Notes: generated by a model not told the origin, from the sequence alone. Shown: positions 46,301-58,662, counted from the first letter of the stretch. The stretch: DNA of 64,000 nucleotides from Heracleum sosnowskyi (GCA_030848705.1 CM061244.1:48587190-48651189), one strand, 5' to 3'. Translations and numbers: made by a program.

Positions 46301-46581
46301 GAAACCAACTCCGTGACTATGGGCTTTTGTTGACAAAGATTCCAATATTTTGCGACAACACAAGTGCCATAGCAATCTCCAACAACCCAGTGCAACACTC
46401 GAGGACGAAGCACATCGACATCAGGTATCATTTTATCCGAGAGCATGTCATGAATGGAACTGTGGTGTTACACTTTGTACCCACAGAGGAACAAATTGCA
46501 GACATCTTTACTAAACCACTTGATGAATCCACTTTTTCAAAGCTGGTTGGTGAACTTGGGATGTTAAATCTTTCTAATTGA
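43327..46581 (+). pseudogene. Pol of element C, broken
   Basis: Protease active site DSG at 43380-43388 in frame 3, a different frame from gag. Integrase zinc motif (WHKKLSHLNF...CEACEKGK) spans about 43760-43900, and the core with IHIDLFGP about 43950-44260. RT starts about 45070 and carries YVDDIIFGS near 45640. RNase H has DFAGCKIDRKSTSG near 46135 and AEYIAA near 46255. The frame changes at about 44230, 45310, 45800 and 46290, and TAG (43428) and TGA (44993) stops interrupt it. The order protease-integrase-RT-RNase H confirms Ty1/copia. No active enzyme is possible from this copy. Confidence 0.9.
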
Positions 46582-47963
46582 TTTTGATTAGAAGTCAGTA
46601 ACTGCAAGATAGTCCTAGTGAATACATGAGTTTAAGAATTTTCATATCCTTAGGACTCGTGAATTTATTTTCTGGAGCAATTCTCGTAGTTAGGATTATT
46701 GTACTAATTTTATGTCATAATTATGGATGATATATCTTCTGGCATTTAATTGGTTATTAATTCTAAAATTATTTAGGTGCTAATATTTGTTCTAAATATT
46801 TAAGCATCTATTTAATTCGAATTAATTTGCTTTGTTTTAAACATTGTAGATTAATGCAGCATAATTTATTGGATTTTAATTGGTTAATATCATTTACTGA
46901 GATTCAGTCGATTTTATTCTAAGAAAATTGTGAATTTTCTGTTAACATTGATTTTGGTAAATTTGAAAAAGTTTATTCAAATTAAAATTTGACAGAAAAA
47001 TAAAGAGTTTGATTTTTAAAACAAGAACATGTTTTAAAAATTGAAGAGAAGCAAAAACCCTCAAATTTAGAAAATTCGATAGTTTTTCTAAGTATTGGAA
47101 GAAAACCATCGAAGTCAATTTCGATAGTTTTTGAAAGGAAAAAGAAAAACCATCGAAAACACCTTTCGATAGTTTTTGAAATTAAGTCGAAAAAATATCG
47201 AAGGAATTTAATTCATTTTATAATTAAATTCTCGATAGTTTTTCTAAAATTTGTTCGATAGTTTTTGGTTTGAAAAGCAGAAATCTCTCGATAGTTTTTC
47301 TTAAGGTCGGTTTAAATTCTTGATTTTAAACACTTCGATAGTTTTTCAAAACCTATCGAAGTGTTTTTGACCTTTATGCCCCTAGAACAAAACTATCGAC
47401 AATATAAATAAAAACCATCGAACGCTAAAGGACAATTTTTCCCCTGACAGATTCAATAAGTATAAAACACTGCCTTAGTCATTTTTCTTCTCATTTTCAC
47501 AGATCTAAGCTTTCGTTTATAATACTTACAAATAGAGATACAGCCAAGAACATCACAACTCGATAGATTTCATTTTTAACCGAGGATTACACACAATAAC
47601 TCCAGTTTTTACAGTGATTTCATTTTCAACAGTGAAACCTCTGTACTTTGTGACTTCTGTGTTTTCAAATCTTGGTTGTGGTTAAAGAATTCTATCGAAA
47701 GCCATTTTTTTCGAACGTTAAGTGAGAATACTGTTCTTGATTAATGACTTTTGGTTGGAATCCATTTCTTTTGAAGTGTATTTCAATTAAAACTACTTTT
47801 CTTGATTTAGAAAAATTAGGGTTCTTAATTTGGAAGTTTAATTGTTCAAAGTTGTTTAAGTGATTAAAAGGGGTATTTTGTTAAAATTTTGATTAATTAG
47901 ACATAATTAATTAAATTAAATTAGTTTTGGTTTAAATTGAATTTTCTGGAAATTTGAAAAATA
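46582..47963 (+). promoter_or_regulatory. Spacer with CGATAGTTTTT words and TATA box before the extra ORF of C
   Basis: Between 47076 and 47420 there are seven forward CGATAGTTTTT words, one reversed copy and three reversed CCATCGA variants. One pair forms an 11-bp stem CACTTCGATAG/CTATCGAAGTG at 47331-47363. TATAAAA follows at 47461-47467, then a pyrimidine-rich run and about 500 bp to the extra ORF. The same words form hairpins in the LTR. A separate promoter for the extra ORF is the natural reading, but inferred. Confidence 0.5.
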
Positions 47964-50900
47964 ATGGTCGGAGAATTTATCGTAACCAAGTCTAACCATG
48001 TCTCGTTTTACAGTTTCGTGCATGGGCACAATTTCTGAACACACGTTCTTTAGTGGCATATGCACTGAGTACTCCAGCAGTCCTTTGCATTGATCAATTG
48101 ACTGATTTGTACACATCAACCACTGACACATCTGAGAATAATGTAAGTGCCTTCAGTTTTGTTGTGCCAGGGGGCAGAACAATAAGGGTGACGGAACATG
48201 ACGTTAATAGGGTTTTACATTTTCCAACAGAAAACCTTGTTCCTGATCCCAATACTGAGGAAATACATGCTTTCTTCACTCTCATAAGAAGTCAACAACC
48301 AAACTTCTTTGTTGGAGAGTTCCTTAAGCATTATCTGACTAAGCCGTGGAATTTTTTCTTTCACACTTTAATCCATGTTTTTACTGCTAAACTGAAAAAT
48401 CTGCATGGTATTCCCTTATTTCTTCAGAAAATAGGATTTGCCATTGCTAACGATAGGCATATAAACATTGGAAAATTGGTGATTGATCAGATTATTCTAT
48501 GCACGGGACCACTGGATGAAAGAACAGACATAGATGATGTGCTTTGTTTCTATCCAAGGTTCCTACAACTAATTCTTAACGATGTGTTAACAGATGAAGA
48601 GCGGGAGAACTTTGAAGGTGAGGAGACAATGAAGTGCATGAAGATGAAGAGCAATGCAATAACAGCTCTGATCAGAAAGAATCATCTTCCAGGGGTGCCA
48701 ACTGTTCTAACTGAATATCTAAGAACGGTGCCCCTACCACTTCTACCCCTAGGGGAACATGTAAATGAAGGTAATATCCTTGAACCTGTTATGGCTCCTG
48801 AACCACAACCAATGGATGTTGATCCAGAGCCCTCGGTGGCCATTTCTGACCAAGAGATTGCAAACCCACAATCTCTAACCACGATCATAGAGCCTTTGGA
48901 CGTGCCAAATGAAAACATAAACGAACCTCATTCCCCTACTATACCCAACATACATACATCCTTGAGTGTAGAGGGAGATAGTGCCAAAGCAACACCACAT
49001 AAGGAGATACGCCATTCAACAACAACTTTGCCTTCCTCTAAAAGGAGAAGACTAGAAAACGAGGCAACTGTTGAAACTTCATTTCAAACCTCCAAAGAGC
49101 CCTTCACAGATTTTTCTGATGCTGATTGGGCTACACTAACCAAAGCTATATCTGAACCAATAGCTCAATCAAATGAGGAAGAATTGACGGAAGCAACTGG
49201 TGTTCCGACCATATTACGGCCAGGTTCACTTGTTGAAGGTTCTAAGAACCAAGTGTCTTCACAGACGTCGAGAGAAGGTTTTGACCTAAATGCACAATTA
49301 CAAGGGTCATTTTCTACCTCCCCAGATGGAACATATCTGGATCCTGCGGGTAAAGGGTCTGACGTAGGTGCGGATCGACAACTCAGTGACAATGAATCAA
49401 TTTCAATTGAGGAGTTAACTGAGGAAAAGTCTTCACAGACTTTAGAGGGAGTTTCAGGATCTCTGCTGTTAATAGAGCCTGATTCTAGCCTCCTAGAGAT
49501 TCAAACTCTAGATCCTACAAAGGATACATCATCTACGGATGATCAGCAACTTGGTTTATCCAAGGACGGGGACTTGCGAAGCCCCATTGCACCACCGGTG
49601 ACCTCCTTAAGGATGGCTACGGTGTTTTCTGATGCAGGTACAAAGAGCAATAAGGGAATGAGTGAAACCCAAACACTTACACCTGGCCTGAGTGAGAAAG
49701 GAAAAATGAGTGAAACACCAACAGAAACGTTGAGTGCACACCCAGAGCCAAATGTGAGGAGTGACACCCTAATCCTACCAAACATTGATGATTTGCTACT
49801 ACCTACTGAAAGAGAGCTACATGTATAATCCACTCTCAAGGAGATGACAGTTCATGATAAAGAAGGAAATCCATTATTCAAGGTTCCACTGAGACCTTCC
49901 TTTGACCAAGGGATCTCCTCCGGTCAAACAAATGCTTCTTTAATGACTATTCAAGAGAAGGTTGACTTGGCTGCAGCTGATTCCAGAAGAACCTACAGGG
50001 TCTTAGGCAGTGCATCTGGCACTATAACAGGTACTAAACAGGTAGTGGACTCCTTGAAGAAGGAAGCAATAGAGGAACTGGTTGACTTGAGAACAGATGT
50101 CAAAGAGCTGAAGGATGGATTCATGAATGAAGTAAATGCTCTGCAACAAGGACAAAAATATTTGAAAGAAGACGTTCTGGTTATCCGGGATGGTCAAGCT
50201 AGGGTAAAAGATGCAATGAACACCCTGTCTAGAGTGGAGTCTAAGCTTAACCAGAGACTGGATAGAATTGAAAAGACTACCAAATTGAGACTTGATGACA
50301 TTGACCTGAAGCTGGCTTCTATGCATGAGATGAATAAGGACATTGCTGATTTCAAATCAACAACCTGATCCTACTACAACCTTTTACAATGAGGACAACT
50401 ACATCGAGGATTCCTCAACTAAGGGGGAGAAAAATGGAGGATGGGAGACAGATGGATGGGGAGTATGGGAAACCAATGAAACTATTCCAGTTAGACAGTA
50501 CTGGATTGAAGACATGGAAGCAGAAGAAGAAGAAAGTGAAGAGGGATTTAAAATGCATGAGCAACAACAGGAAGAGCATGAACCGTATTATCCAGAGCCT
50601 ATAGAATTTCCTATCTTGGATGATAATATGGAAGAAGCAAATCCTCTATCACTGGAACAGGAAGCTGCCTTGGAGATATTGAAAGCTGAAAGAGCTGAAA
50701 GAGATGCCAGGCAAGCTGAGAAGGAAAGACATCGGGCAGTTCTAAGAAGTGAGAAGCTCAAAAGATTCAAGGTGTATGCTAAAGTAAGGAAGAAGAAGAT
50801 GATGGATTTGGCAAAGAAACAAGGTATTGACTGGGAGATGGCTTATAAAACTTTCTGTGGAGTTGAAGACGGATTAGAAGTCAACGACAATGCGGAGGTG

Positions 50901-51683
50901 GAAGTTATCATTCAGGACATCAGAAGTGCAAATCTTGAAGATCAGACTTACTTCACTGCACTGAGAAATTATGTGATCTTTCTGAAAGCTGGAGTTAAAG
51001 CAAATGGTGCCTGGAACATATTGATCAATTTTCTTGAGAAAGGTACATTTGTGATTTCTGCTAAGTTTTTTGAACAGAGAACATACACAGAACTACAGGT
51101 GATGCTCATCAAGATACAAAGGACTACAAGGCTAAATGAACTGCTCCGTGAGCATGTTAAAGAAATCTTGATGAAAGTCAGTCCAGAGATTACTGAAGAT
51201 CCTCCAATGGTTAGATTCATGACGAATGACTTGTTCAGAATCTGCTATTTGACTGAGGACAAGCTGAAAGATTATCCAAGTAACTATCTAATATCAGTGG
51301 AGAAGTATCTTAGATCCACTGGATTCACATCAACGGAGAAGGACAAAGCAGCAGACACTCTGAGAAGATTTCTAATGGAGAATGTTCCTTACTATAGGAA
51401 GAGAGTGGAGAAAGGATTGGAAGTGCGTCCCGGACTACCAAACATGCCAAAGCTAAACAAGAAAGATGTAAACATTGCATGGTTGTGGGCTGGAGTGGGT
51501 CAAGAGGTTGAATATATTGGAAGACACATCAAAGGAGCAATCCTTAAACCTGGGGATTCATTGCACTATCCATCAATGATTGATTATCAAGCTGCTAACT
51601 CCAATCCCGTGATTGAAGAAGGTGAGATTGAGATGGACCGAAGAACAGAAGCAAATAACAAAAGAACTATCAGCTCAGACTAG
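47964..51683 (+). pseudogene. Env-position ORF of element C, broken
   Basis: Likely start ATG at 47964, with a frame change near 48015, just after TTTTACAG, which could also be a splice acceptor. An internal ATG lies at 48053. The main frame runs to TAA at 49826-49828, reopens at once to 50368, then shifts by one frame to end at 51683. The first 230 residues match the element A ORF in pattern (conserved W, N and FF residues near the LTKPWNFFFH segment). The middle is acidic, Ser/Thr/Pro-rich; 49900-50340 has coiled-coil character (KEEAIEELVDLR-like heptads); the C-terminal 350 residues are globular with WLWAGVGQEVEYIG. No signal peptide or membrane anchor is evident. Function unknown. Confidence 0.78.
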
Positions 51684-51864
51684 AGGAGCAACTTCAATGT
51701 ATAAAGTTTTAATGTTTTTTGAATTATGAAATCTGGAAATGTATATATCTCATCCAGAATTCATTTAATATTATCAAGCTGTCTTACTTTAATTAGTTTC
51801 ATGTTTCCTTAGTTAGTTGAGTTATCCTCGAGGTATTTGCTTGTCGAACTCTATACAATCAAAT

Positions 51865-51874
51865 AGGGGGAGAT
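51865..51874 (+). promoter_or_regulatory. Polypurine tract of element C
   Basis: AGGGGGAGAT immediately before the 3' LTR at 51875. Confidence 0.8.
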
Positions 51875-52984
51875 TGTAAAGCATAATGTAACATAAGATG
51901 AAACAGAGATAACTACAACTCAACAAAGGACAAGACATACAATAATATTAACAGCAGCACGGGAATCCAAAATCAAAGAAGAAAAGGTAAACTCAAAAAA
52001 TCAAAATATGGTATGTATTCTTGAAGTCCGTAAACAGGTCACGGAAAGAAGTTCATGAAAATGTTCAAGCCTCAGTGATAATAAAAGAAACAAGACTTTC
52101 AAGACTACAGAAGTATGTGAGTGATTTAGAGTCAGTGCCACAGGGTTCCAGTGATTTATTTGAAGCAACTAGAACGACAAAGGACTAATCATCAGCATTG
52201 AATTGAAGACATAGAAAAATTGATAAAGTATTATTTATCTGTGAACCAGACCAGTTGCACCAGTTGACGGCACTTAAAAAGATCAAGTTGTTTTATCGTC
52301 TCAGAAGAAATTGATTCAGTCTAATACTGAACACCCTGAAACTCAAAAGGTTTAATAAAAGATCAAGTCAAAAGAATATGGCTCGATGGTTTTTCAATTT
52401 TGAAAACCATCGAATGGGATACATGAATTCTATCTGAATTCAATTATAAAGTAATTTGACTTTCGATAGTTTTTATTTAAAAACTATCGAATGGTAAATT
52501 GCTTTTATACATTAGATAGTTTTCTATTTTGAGGAGCAGGTGGAAAGTTGATTTGTTTGACATGTTGATGAAGATCCAACGGCCAAGATTAATTGTTTTC
52601 TTTTGGTTCGATGGTTTTTCAAATTAAGACTACAATTACTACAGAGAGAAGAAGTGTCTTCTTCAGTAATCAAGGTAGAACACAGAGACATTACGAAGAG
52701 AGAGATTGAGCCAGAGAGAATTATCAGAGAAATTAATAGTGCTCAAAATTCTATCATTGTATTGAATTTGTGTAACCTTGAACTCATTGAAGCTAATCTA
52801 CGGATTAGAATTGTAGCACCCCTCGCGGTTTATATTTATAAAACGATATATTCCCCGACTCGTGTTTTGATTTGGTGCATTTGATTTTGTGTTAGAACTG
52901 ATTGATTAATCCGCGAACGAAATTAAATAATTTGTGAGTATCGTATTCAACCCCCCCCCCTTCTACGATACTTTGGACCTAACA
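51875..52984 (+). repeat. 3' LTR of element C
   Basis: 1110 bp, from TGTAAAGC to CTAACA, followed by AAGAT. Two hairpins: one on TCGATGGTTTT (52383-52413) and a 13-bp perfect stem, TCGATAGTTTTTA with its complement, at 52463-52490. The second is missing from the 5' LTR. The end carries a C10 run and the TTCTACGATACTTTGG block. Confidence 0.9.
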
Positions 52985-53407
52985 AAGATTATATTATTAT
53001 TTCGTTGAGAATGAAAATTATCGAGCACTTACAAAATTTATCGAGTACATATGACTAATTTCAAATTAATGAATAATAGATAGTTGGTTGAAAAATAGTT
53101 CTTGGATTATAATTTATGAAAATCAATCCATAAAATATGATGATATTAATTTTAAACTAAAAGAGTAGTTGATAAATAAATGTTTATGAAAATCATTCCA
53201 TATAATTGTGATTGATTACAAAATTAAAGGGCAGTTGTTTGCTAAATATTTATAAAAATCATTTTGTAACACGTAAACTATATATTAGTGATTAATTTTA
53301 TTTTTCAATAGTAATTTATTATGAATATTTTTTGACATAAGAAAAAATTGCAATATATAGATAAGTTAAGCCAAGTAAATGTTTTATTTGGATTAGAATT
53401 ATATAAC
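52985..53407. other. AT-rich spacer right of element C
   Basis: Starts with the AAGAT target duplication of element C. No gene or repeat recognised in the rest. Confidence 0.5.
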
Positions 53408-54439
53408 TGTTATTCCCAGACAATGAACCAAGATTGTAGAAGGAGGGTTGAATACAATCTTTAAAAATTCTTTAGTTCTTGACAGTAAAGATATGAAAGT
53501 AAAATCAAGAACAGAAAAATGAACAAGATAAGATAACACAAGAATTACAAATTCAGGTGGATTGTTTATCCACCTGAGAGATTTTTATGAATAAACACAC
53601 AGTTGCATACACACTATTCTAGCTTCGGCAACAAAGGATATTGTTTTGAGCTCTCTAAATTGCCTAACTGATTTCTTGAGTTCTAGAATAATGTTGTACT
53701 TGGTTATATATCCCAAGTTTACAAGATATTTTGAACAACTAATAATACAAAAAGTAAATATGTTAAAATCCTTGTTTTTCAATTCTGAGTAGTGGTCCAT
53801 GTGTTTGTAGATTGCCCTTCTTGGTTGATTGTCTTTTATAGAAATGCTACTTTTGACCAGACAAAATAGAATGCTTCTTCTTCTCGTGAGTTTACCAGAA
53901 ATGCTGGTTTCCATGCTCTGTGAAATCTGTCAACCCATGTGCACTGTCTGAACTGTCCCTTTCACAAAGTACATTGTGTATCCGTAAAAGCTATTTGAGT
54001 TGTATCCGTTGAGAGTATCTTGATCACATCCGTAGACATCTAGTACTGCTATCCGTAGACAGCTAGTACTGATATCCGTAGATAGTACATTGTCCACATC
54101 CGTAGAAGGCTAATGTTGTTATCCCTAGATAGTTAATTGCACTTATGTAAAATTACAAGGCATAGACTATTTACAATTAGCCTCCCTATTCTACATATCC
54201 ATTAATAGCCAACATGACTTATTCAGCCTAAAAACTAATACTCCAACTTCTACATCAGGATTACAAATCAGGAATACACATTAGGACTACACATCAGGAT
54301 TGTACATCAGGATTGCATATCAGAATTGCATATCAGGATTGTACATCAGGATTGTTCCTCAGGATTGCATATCAGGATTGCATCTCAGGATTGTACATCA
54401 GGATTACACAAGCATGTTACATTTAGTCTTATCCATAGA
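53408..54439 (-). repeat. Copia LTR D, truncated by element E
   Basis: Minus-oriented LTR of the same family as E: it begins TGTTATTCCCAGAC, the complement of the E LTR end. It stops at 54439, about 120 bp short of its own 5' terminus, where the E LTR starts. It includes four or more ATCCGTAGA words (53978-54130) and a TCAGGATT array (54252-54408). Whether it is a solo LTR or part of a longer element cannot be told, because the rest would lie beyond E. Confidence 0.82.
54252..54408. repeat. TCAGGATT tandem array in LTR D
   Basis: Nine exact TCAGGATT words plus degenerate ones, spaced about 14-15 bp as ATCAGGATTGYAY units. The matching part of the E LTR (54590-54645) has only about four. Confidence 0.9.
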
Positions 54440-55487
54440 TGTTAGGAACTATGTTGTTTCTTGATGATAACTAGATTAACTTAGTAAAAATTGTATAAGT
54501 AAAATTTAGCTTTCAACAGATAGCATGCTTTTGCAGTATCTGTAGAATGGTAGCTTATCTACGGATAAGACTCAATGTAACATGCTTGTGCAATCCTGAT
54601 GTGCAGTCCTGATGTGTATTCATGATTTGTAATCCTGATGTTGAAGTTGAAGTATTATTTTTTAGGCTGAATAAGTCATGTTGACTATTAATGGATATGT
54701 AGAATAGGGATGCTAATTGTAAATAGTCTATGTCTTGTAATTTTACATAAGTGAAATTGACTGTCAACGGATAACATCATTAGCCTTCTACGGATGTGGA
54801 AAATGTACGGTCTACGGATAACAATACTAGCTGTCTACGGATGTGATCAAGATACTATCAACGGATACAACTCAAATGGATTCTACGGATACACACCTTG
54901 TGAAAGGGACAGTTCAGACAGTGCACATGGGTTGACAGACTACACAGAGCATGGAAACCAGTATTTCTGGAAACTCACGAGAAGAAGTAGCATTCTGTCT
55001 GTATGGTCAAAAAGTAGCATTTCTATAAAAGATAATCAGCCAAGAAGGGCAAGCTACCAACACATGGACCATTACTCAGAATGGAGAAATAAGGATTTTA
55101 AACATATTTACTTTTTGTATTATTAGCTGTTTGAAATATCTTGTAAACTTGGGATATATAACCAAGTGTAGCATTATTCTAGACGGTAAGGAATCCGTTA
55201 GGCAATTTAGAGAGCTCAAAACAATATCCTTTGTAAATTGCTCAAGCTAGAATAGTGTGTATGCAGCTGTGTGTTTATTCATAAACATCACAGAGATTTC
55301 TTCAAATAAAAATCTCTCAGGTGGATAAATCAATCCACCTGAATGTTTAATTCTTGTGTTATTTTATCTTGTTTGTTTTTCTGTTATTGAATTTACTTTC
55401 ATATCTTTACTTTCAAGAACTCAAGAATTTTTAAAGATTGTATTCAACCCCCCTTCTACAATCTTGATTCATTGTCTGGGAATAACA
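54440..55487 (+). repeat. 5' LTR of element E
   Basis: 1048 bp. It has CTACGGAT words repeated between 54560 and 54900, four TCAGGATT-related words, and a likely TATA box at 55155-55161. Ends are TGTTAG and AATAACA. Confidence 0.85.
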
Positions 55488-55489
55488 AT

Positions 55490-55501
55490 TGGTATCAGAG
55501 C
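55490..55501 (+). promoter_or_regulatory. Primer binding site of element E
   Basis: TGGTATCAGAGC, two bases after the LTR; same tRNA-iMet type as element C. Confidence 0.85.
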
Positions 55502-55564
55502 AAGCTTCTAACACATAAGAAGTTTAAAGATCTAAAGACATCAGAATCATGGGTCAGAAGGATT

Positions 55565-57017
55565 ATGGAGTTAAAAATACCAGTTCTTGATAGAGAGAAT
55601 TGTTTTCACTGGAAAGTAAAGATGCGTCTACATCTAATGTCCGTGGATGAAGGATATGTAGAGTGCATAGATCATGGCCCTCATTTACCAATGAAGCCAA
55701 ACACCTCAATAGCTCAAGCACCTGCAGGAGCTCCAAACACCATTCCAAAGTTACCTTCAGAATGGACTCCTGAGGACAACATTGCAGTTCATAAAGATAA
55801 GAAGGCCATGAATATTTTCTTCAATGGTCTTGATTCTGACATGTTTGACAATGTTATTAATTGTTCTACAGCAAAGGAGATTTGGGACACTGTCCAGACC
55901 ATCTGTGAAGGAACTGAGCAGGTAAGGGAAAACAAGATGCAGCTCCTCATACAATAGTATGAACACTTTCACTTCAAGAGTGGAGAATCTTTGAATGATA
56001 CTTTTAGTAGATTTCAAAAATTGCTGAATGGATTGAAGTTGTATGGAAGAGTGTATCAAATCAAAGATTCAAATCTTAAATTTCTCAGAGCCTTGCCAAA
56101 GGAGTGGAAGCCTCTGACTATTTCCTTGAGAAACACTCAAGAGTACAAGGATTTTACTCTTGAGAGGCTGTATGGAACCCTAAAAACATATGAGTTGGAA
56201 ATGGAGAAGGATGAAAAAATTGAGAAGGTCCAAAAGAAAACTGGATATGTTGCCTTAGTAGCAAGTGTTGAAAAGGTTGAGGACATGAAAGAAGAAGCTG
56301 CTGAAACTACACCAAGCCCAAGTGCTTGTGAAGGTAGGACTGAATCAAGAAAGTGTAAAGGAAAGATGATTGAAGAAAGTGAGCCCTCTAATCAAGATGA
56401 TATGGATGAGCTAGATGAACACTTAGCTTTTCTGTCAAGAAAATTCTCAAAGCTCAAGTTCAAGAGAAACCCTGATGTGTCCAAACCATTCAAAAAGGAC
56501 TTTCAATCAAACAAGAACTATGTTGAAAGATCCAAGTTTAAATGTTTCAATTGTGGAATGGGAGGTCACTTTGCAAATGAATGTAGAAAACCAAAAGCTG
56601 AGAAGAGTGACAGGAAGTTTGAGCCTGTTGACTATAAGCAGAAATACTTTGATCTTCTCAAGCAAAAAGGGTAGAGCATTCATAACTCGGGACTATGACT
56701 GGGCTGAAGATGGGAATGATTCTGAGGAGTACACTGAATTTGTGAACCTTGCACTCATGGCTGATTCAAGTGAGCAGGAGGCCAGTTCATCATCCAATCA
56801 GGTAATTACCACCAATATCTCTGAGCTTTCTACAGAGGAATGCAATAGTGCAATTAATGATATGTCCACTGAATTATACCATATGCGTATTTCTCTTAAA
56901 TCTCTTACAAATGAAAACACCATGATTAAAGATGCTAATCAATTTTTAAGTGATAGGAATGTTGTTCTGGAAACTCAAATTATTGAATTTGAGAAAATGA
57001 GATTAGAGTGTCAAGTT
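55565..57017 (+). pseudogene. Gag of element E, interrupted by element F
   Basis: ATG at 55565 (MELKIPVLDRENCFHWKVKM). The copia gag domain holds an in-frame TAG at 55955, exactly where B and C have Gln in their SQYE motif. The frame then continues through the zinc knuckle CFNCGMGGHFANEC (about 56550-56591) to about 56665, where a one-base shift beside an A-run moves it to frame 3. A DSSEQEASSSS-type region follows, and the coding sequence is split at 57017 by the gypsy LTR. It is more distant from B and C than they are from each other. Confidence 0.85.
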
Positions 57018-58662
57018 TGTGACGCCCTCCCAATCCGGGGTCATGATCGGGGAGTCACTACAACCTCTATACATAATTAAACCCATAAACAATAATATAA
57101 ACCTGCAGACGCGACCCCAACTCTACCAAAGGATCTCAACAGTTGATGGTGTGAAACAAGCATCCACTATCTAATTCATTAATACAAATCATAAGTCTCA
57201 AAAGTTATTACATCCATGACTTAAAAGTTCTACGTTCTCTATTACAAAACACCTTCTAGATATGGCCATCACCTACCTGAGCTGGCATCCCAAAAACAAC
57301 CCTATAGGAAGACTTCCTAGTTGTCTGAAAAGTGCGTACCATCTTCTCGTTTAACTGTGGGTTAGAATAGGGAAAAAAAAGAATGAGCCAAATGCCCAGC
57401 AAGTAATAATATGTCCAAATAGTTAACCACTAGGAAAACAGTTCCAATATCAATATGTATGACATGGGTATAGCAAAATCCGTATCAAGGGATTATCAGA
57501 ATAATGAATTGAATATACAGTTTCAAAGCAGTTTCCAATATCAATATATATGGCATGGTTTTAGCAGAATCCATATCAAAGGATTATCAGAACAATGACA
57601 TAAATATGCAATTTCAAAGGGTAAACCAATTTCATTATCAAGATATCTGTTTTCAAGAAAATCAATAAGTAATTTTGGAGATTTTTCACAACGCACCGGA
57701 CAATACGGGTGATCAGCCACGTAAAGTCCCCATACCGGACACACAGTCCCTCTGGTCCTTGTATTGGGTCCCATTAGGCACATATTGGCCTTTAGACTAG
57801 TCCATCCCTAGTCCATTTATTATAATTAAAAAGTGCTGGACCGGCGTTACTCGGCCTCTTACGCCTCCAATCTTAGGAATCCGTGGAAACCATAAACCAG
57901 AATTTAAATGAGTCTAAGCTTTATTCCTTTTTAAAACATGTTCAGATATAAAGAAGTCCTTTGGAAATCAGATAAGTTCAATCAAAACAATTTGGATTTC
58001 TATTAGTGGAATATAGGAAACATTTATCATCGGGTCTGTTCTGGAAATGTACTAGAATGAGAGTTAGGTGTATTCACTTTCAGGTATAAAAGGGAATGCA
58101 TAAGTATATGATCAAAGTCAGGTTATAGAATCATGGGTCATTAGGTTTCAACTCATGGATATGAACAGGGTATAAAGGTTTAAGGATAAAGAACTAAACA
58201 AAGCATGGTATATAGTTCAACATGGTATATATGAACAAAGATAAGGGTTATCAATGAACGATAAGTGTTTTCAGAACTAAAGGTAAATCAAGGCAAGATA
58301 ACAATTCATATGTGTCAAAATGAAACAATGGAATCGAAATACGAAAGCAAGTTTGTATTACTTGCCTTAAGTAGCTAAAAAAGGTAATGAACAATCACTG
58401 ATTCTCCACCTTAGTCTTTCCTTTGTCTCTAAGTCCCACTTCCTTGAACTCTTTAAGTTCCACTTCCTTGGACTCTACAAAAGAATATATTCTATCTTAG
58501 AACGCCCTTTCTCAAATGCCAATCCTTTACTCTAAACTACCCAACGCATCCTAAGCGTGTAAACACATAATAGTTATACCATAAAACAATTATAACCACA
58601 TAATAGGCAATCAACCATATAAACTCACATCGTCATTTAAATACACATAACATGCTCCTTAT

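Larger units (their letters stand above)
39721..52984 (+). mobile_element. Full-length copia element C (Sirevirus-like)
   Basis: Complete element of 13.3 kb with target duplication AAGAT (39716-39720 and 52985-52989). Order: 5' LTR, PBS, gag, protease, integrase, RT, RNase H, 1.4-kb spacer, extra ORF, PPT, 3' LTR. The LTRs differ at about two dozen sites by eye over about 1048 bp (roughly 2%), and the 5' LTR has lost about 62 bp. Gag, pol and the extra ORF all contain stops or frameshifts, so this copy is dead, although the LTRs are similar enough for moderate age. The long two-knuckle gag and ORF order place it with Sireviruses. Confidence 0.92.
54440..57017 (+). mobile_element. Copia element E, left part
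   Basis: 5' LTR 54440-55487 (TGTTAGGAACTATG to GAATAACA), PBS TGGTATCAGAGC at 55490-55501 and gag from 55565. It inserted into LTR D in the opposite orientation, so the two LTRs meet head to head. Gag is cut at 57017 by gypsy element F, and the rest of E lies beyond the window. The LTR has TATATAA at about 55155 and the CAACCCCCCTTCTACAAT end block shared with A. Confidence 0.85.
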
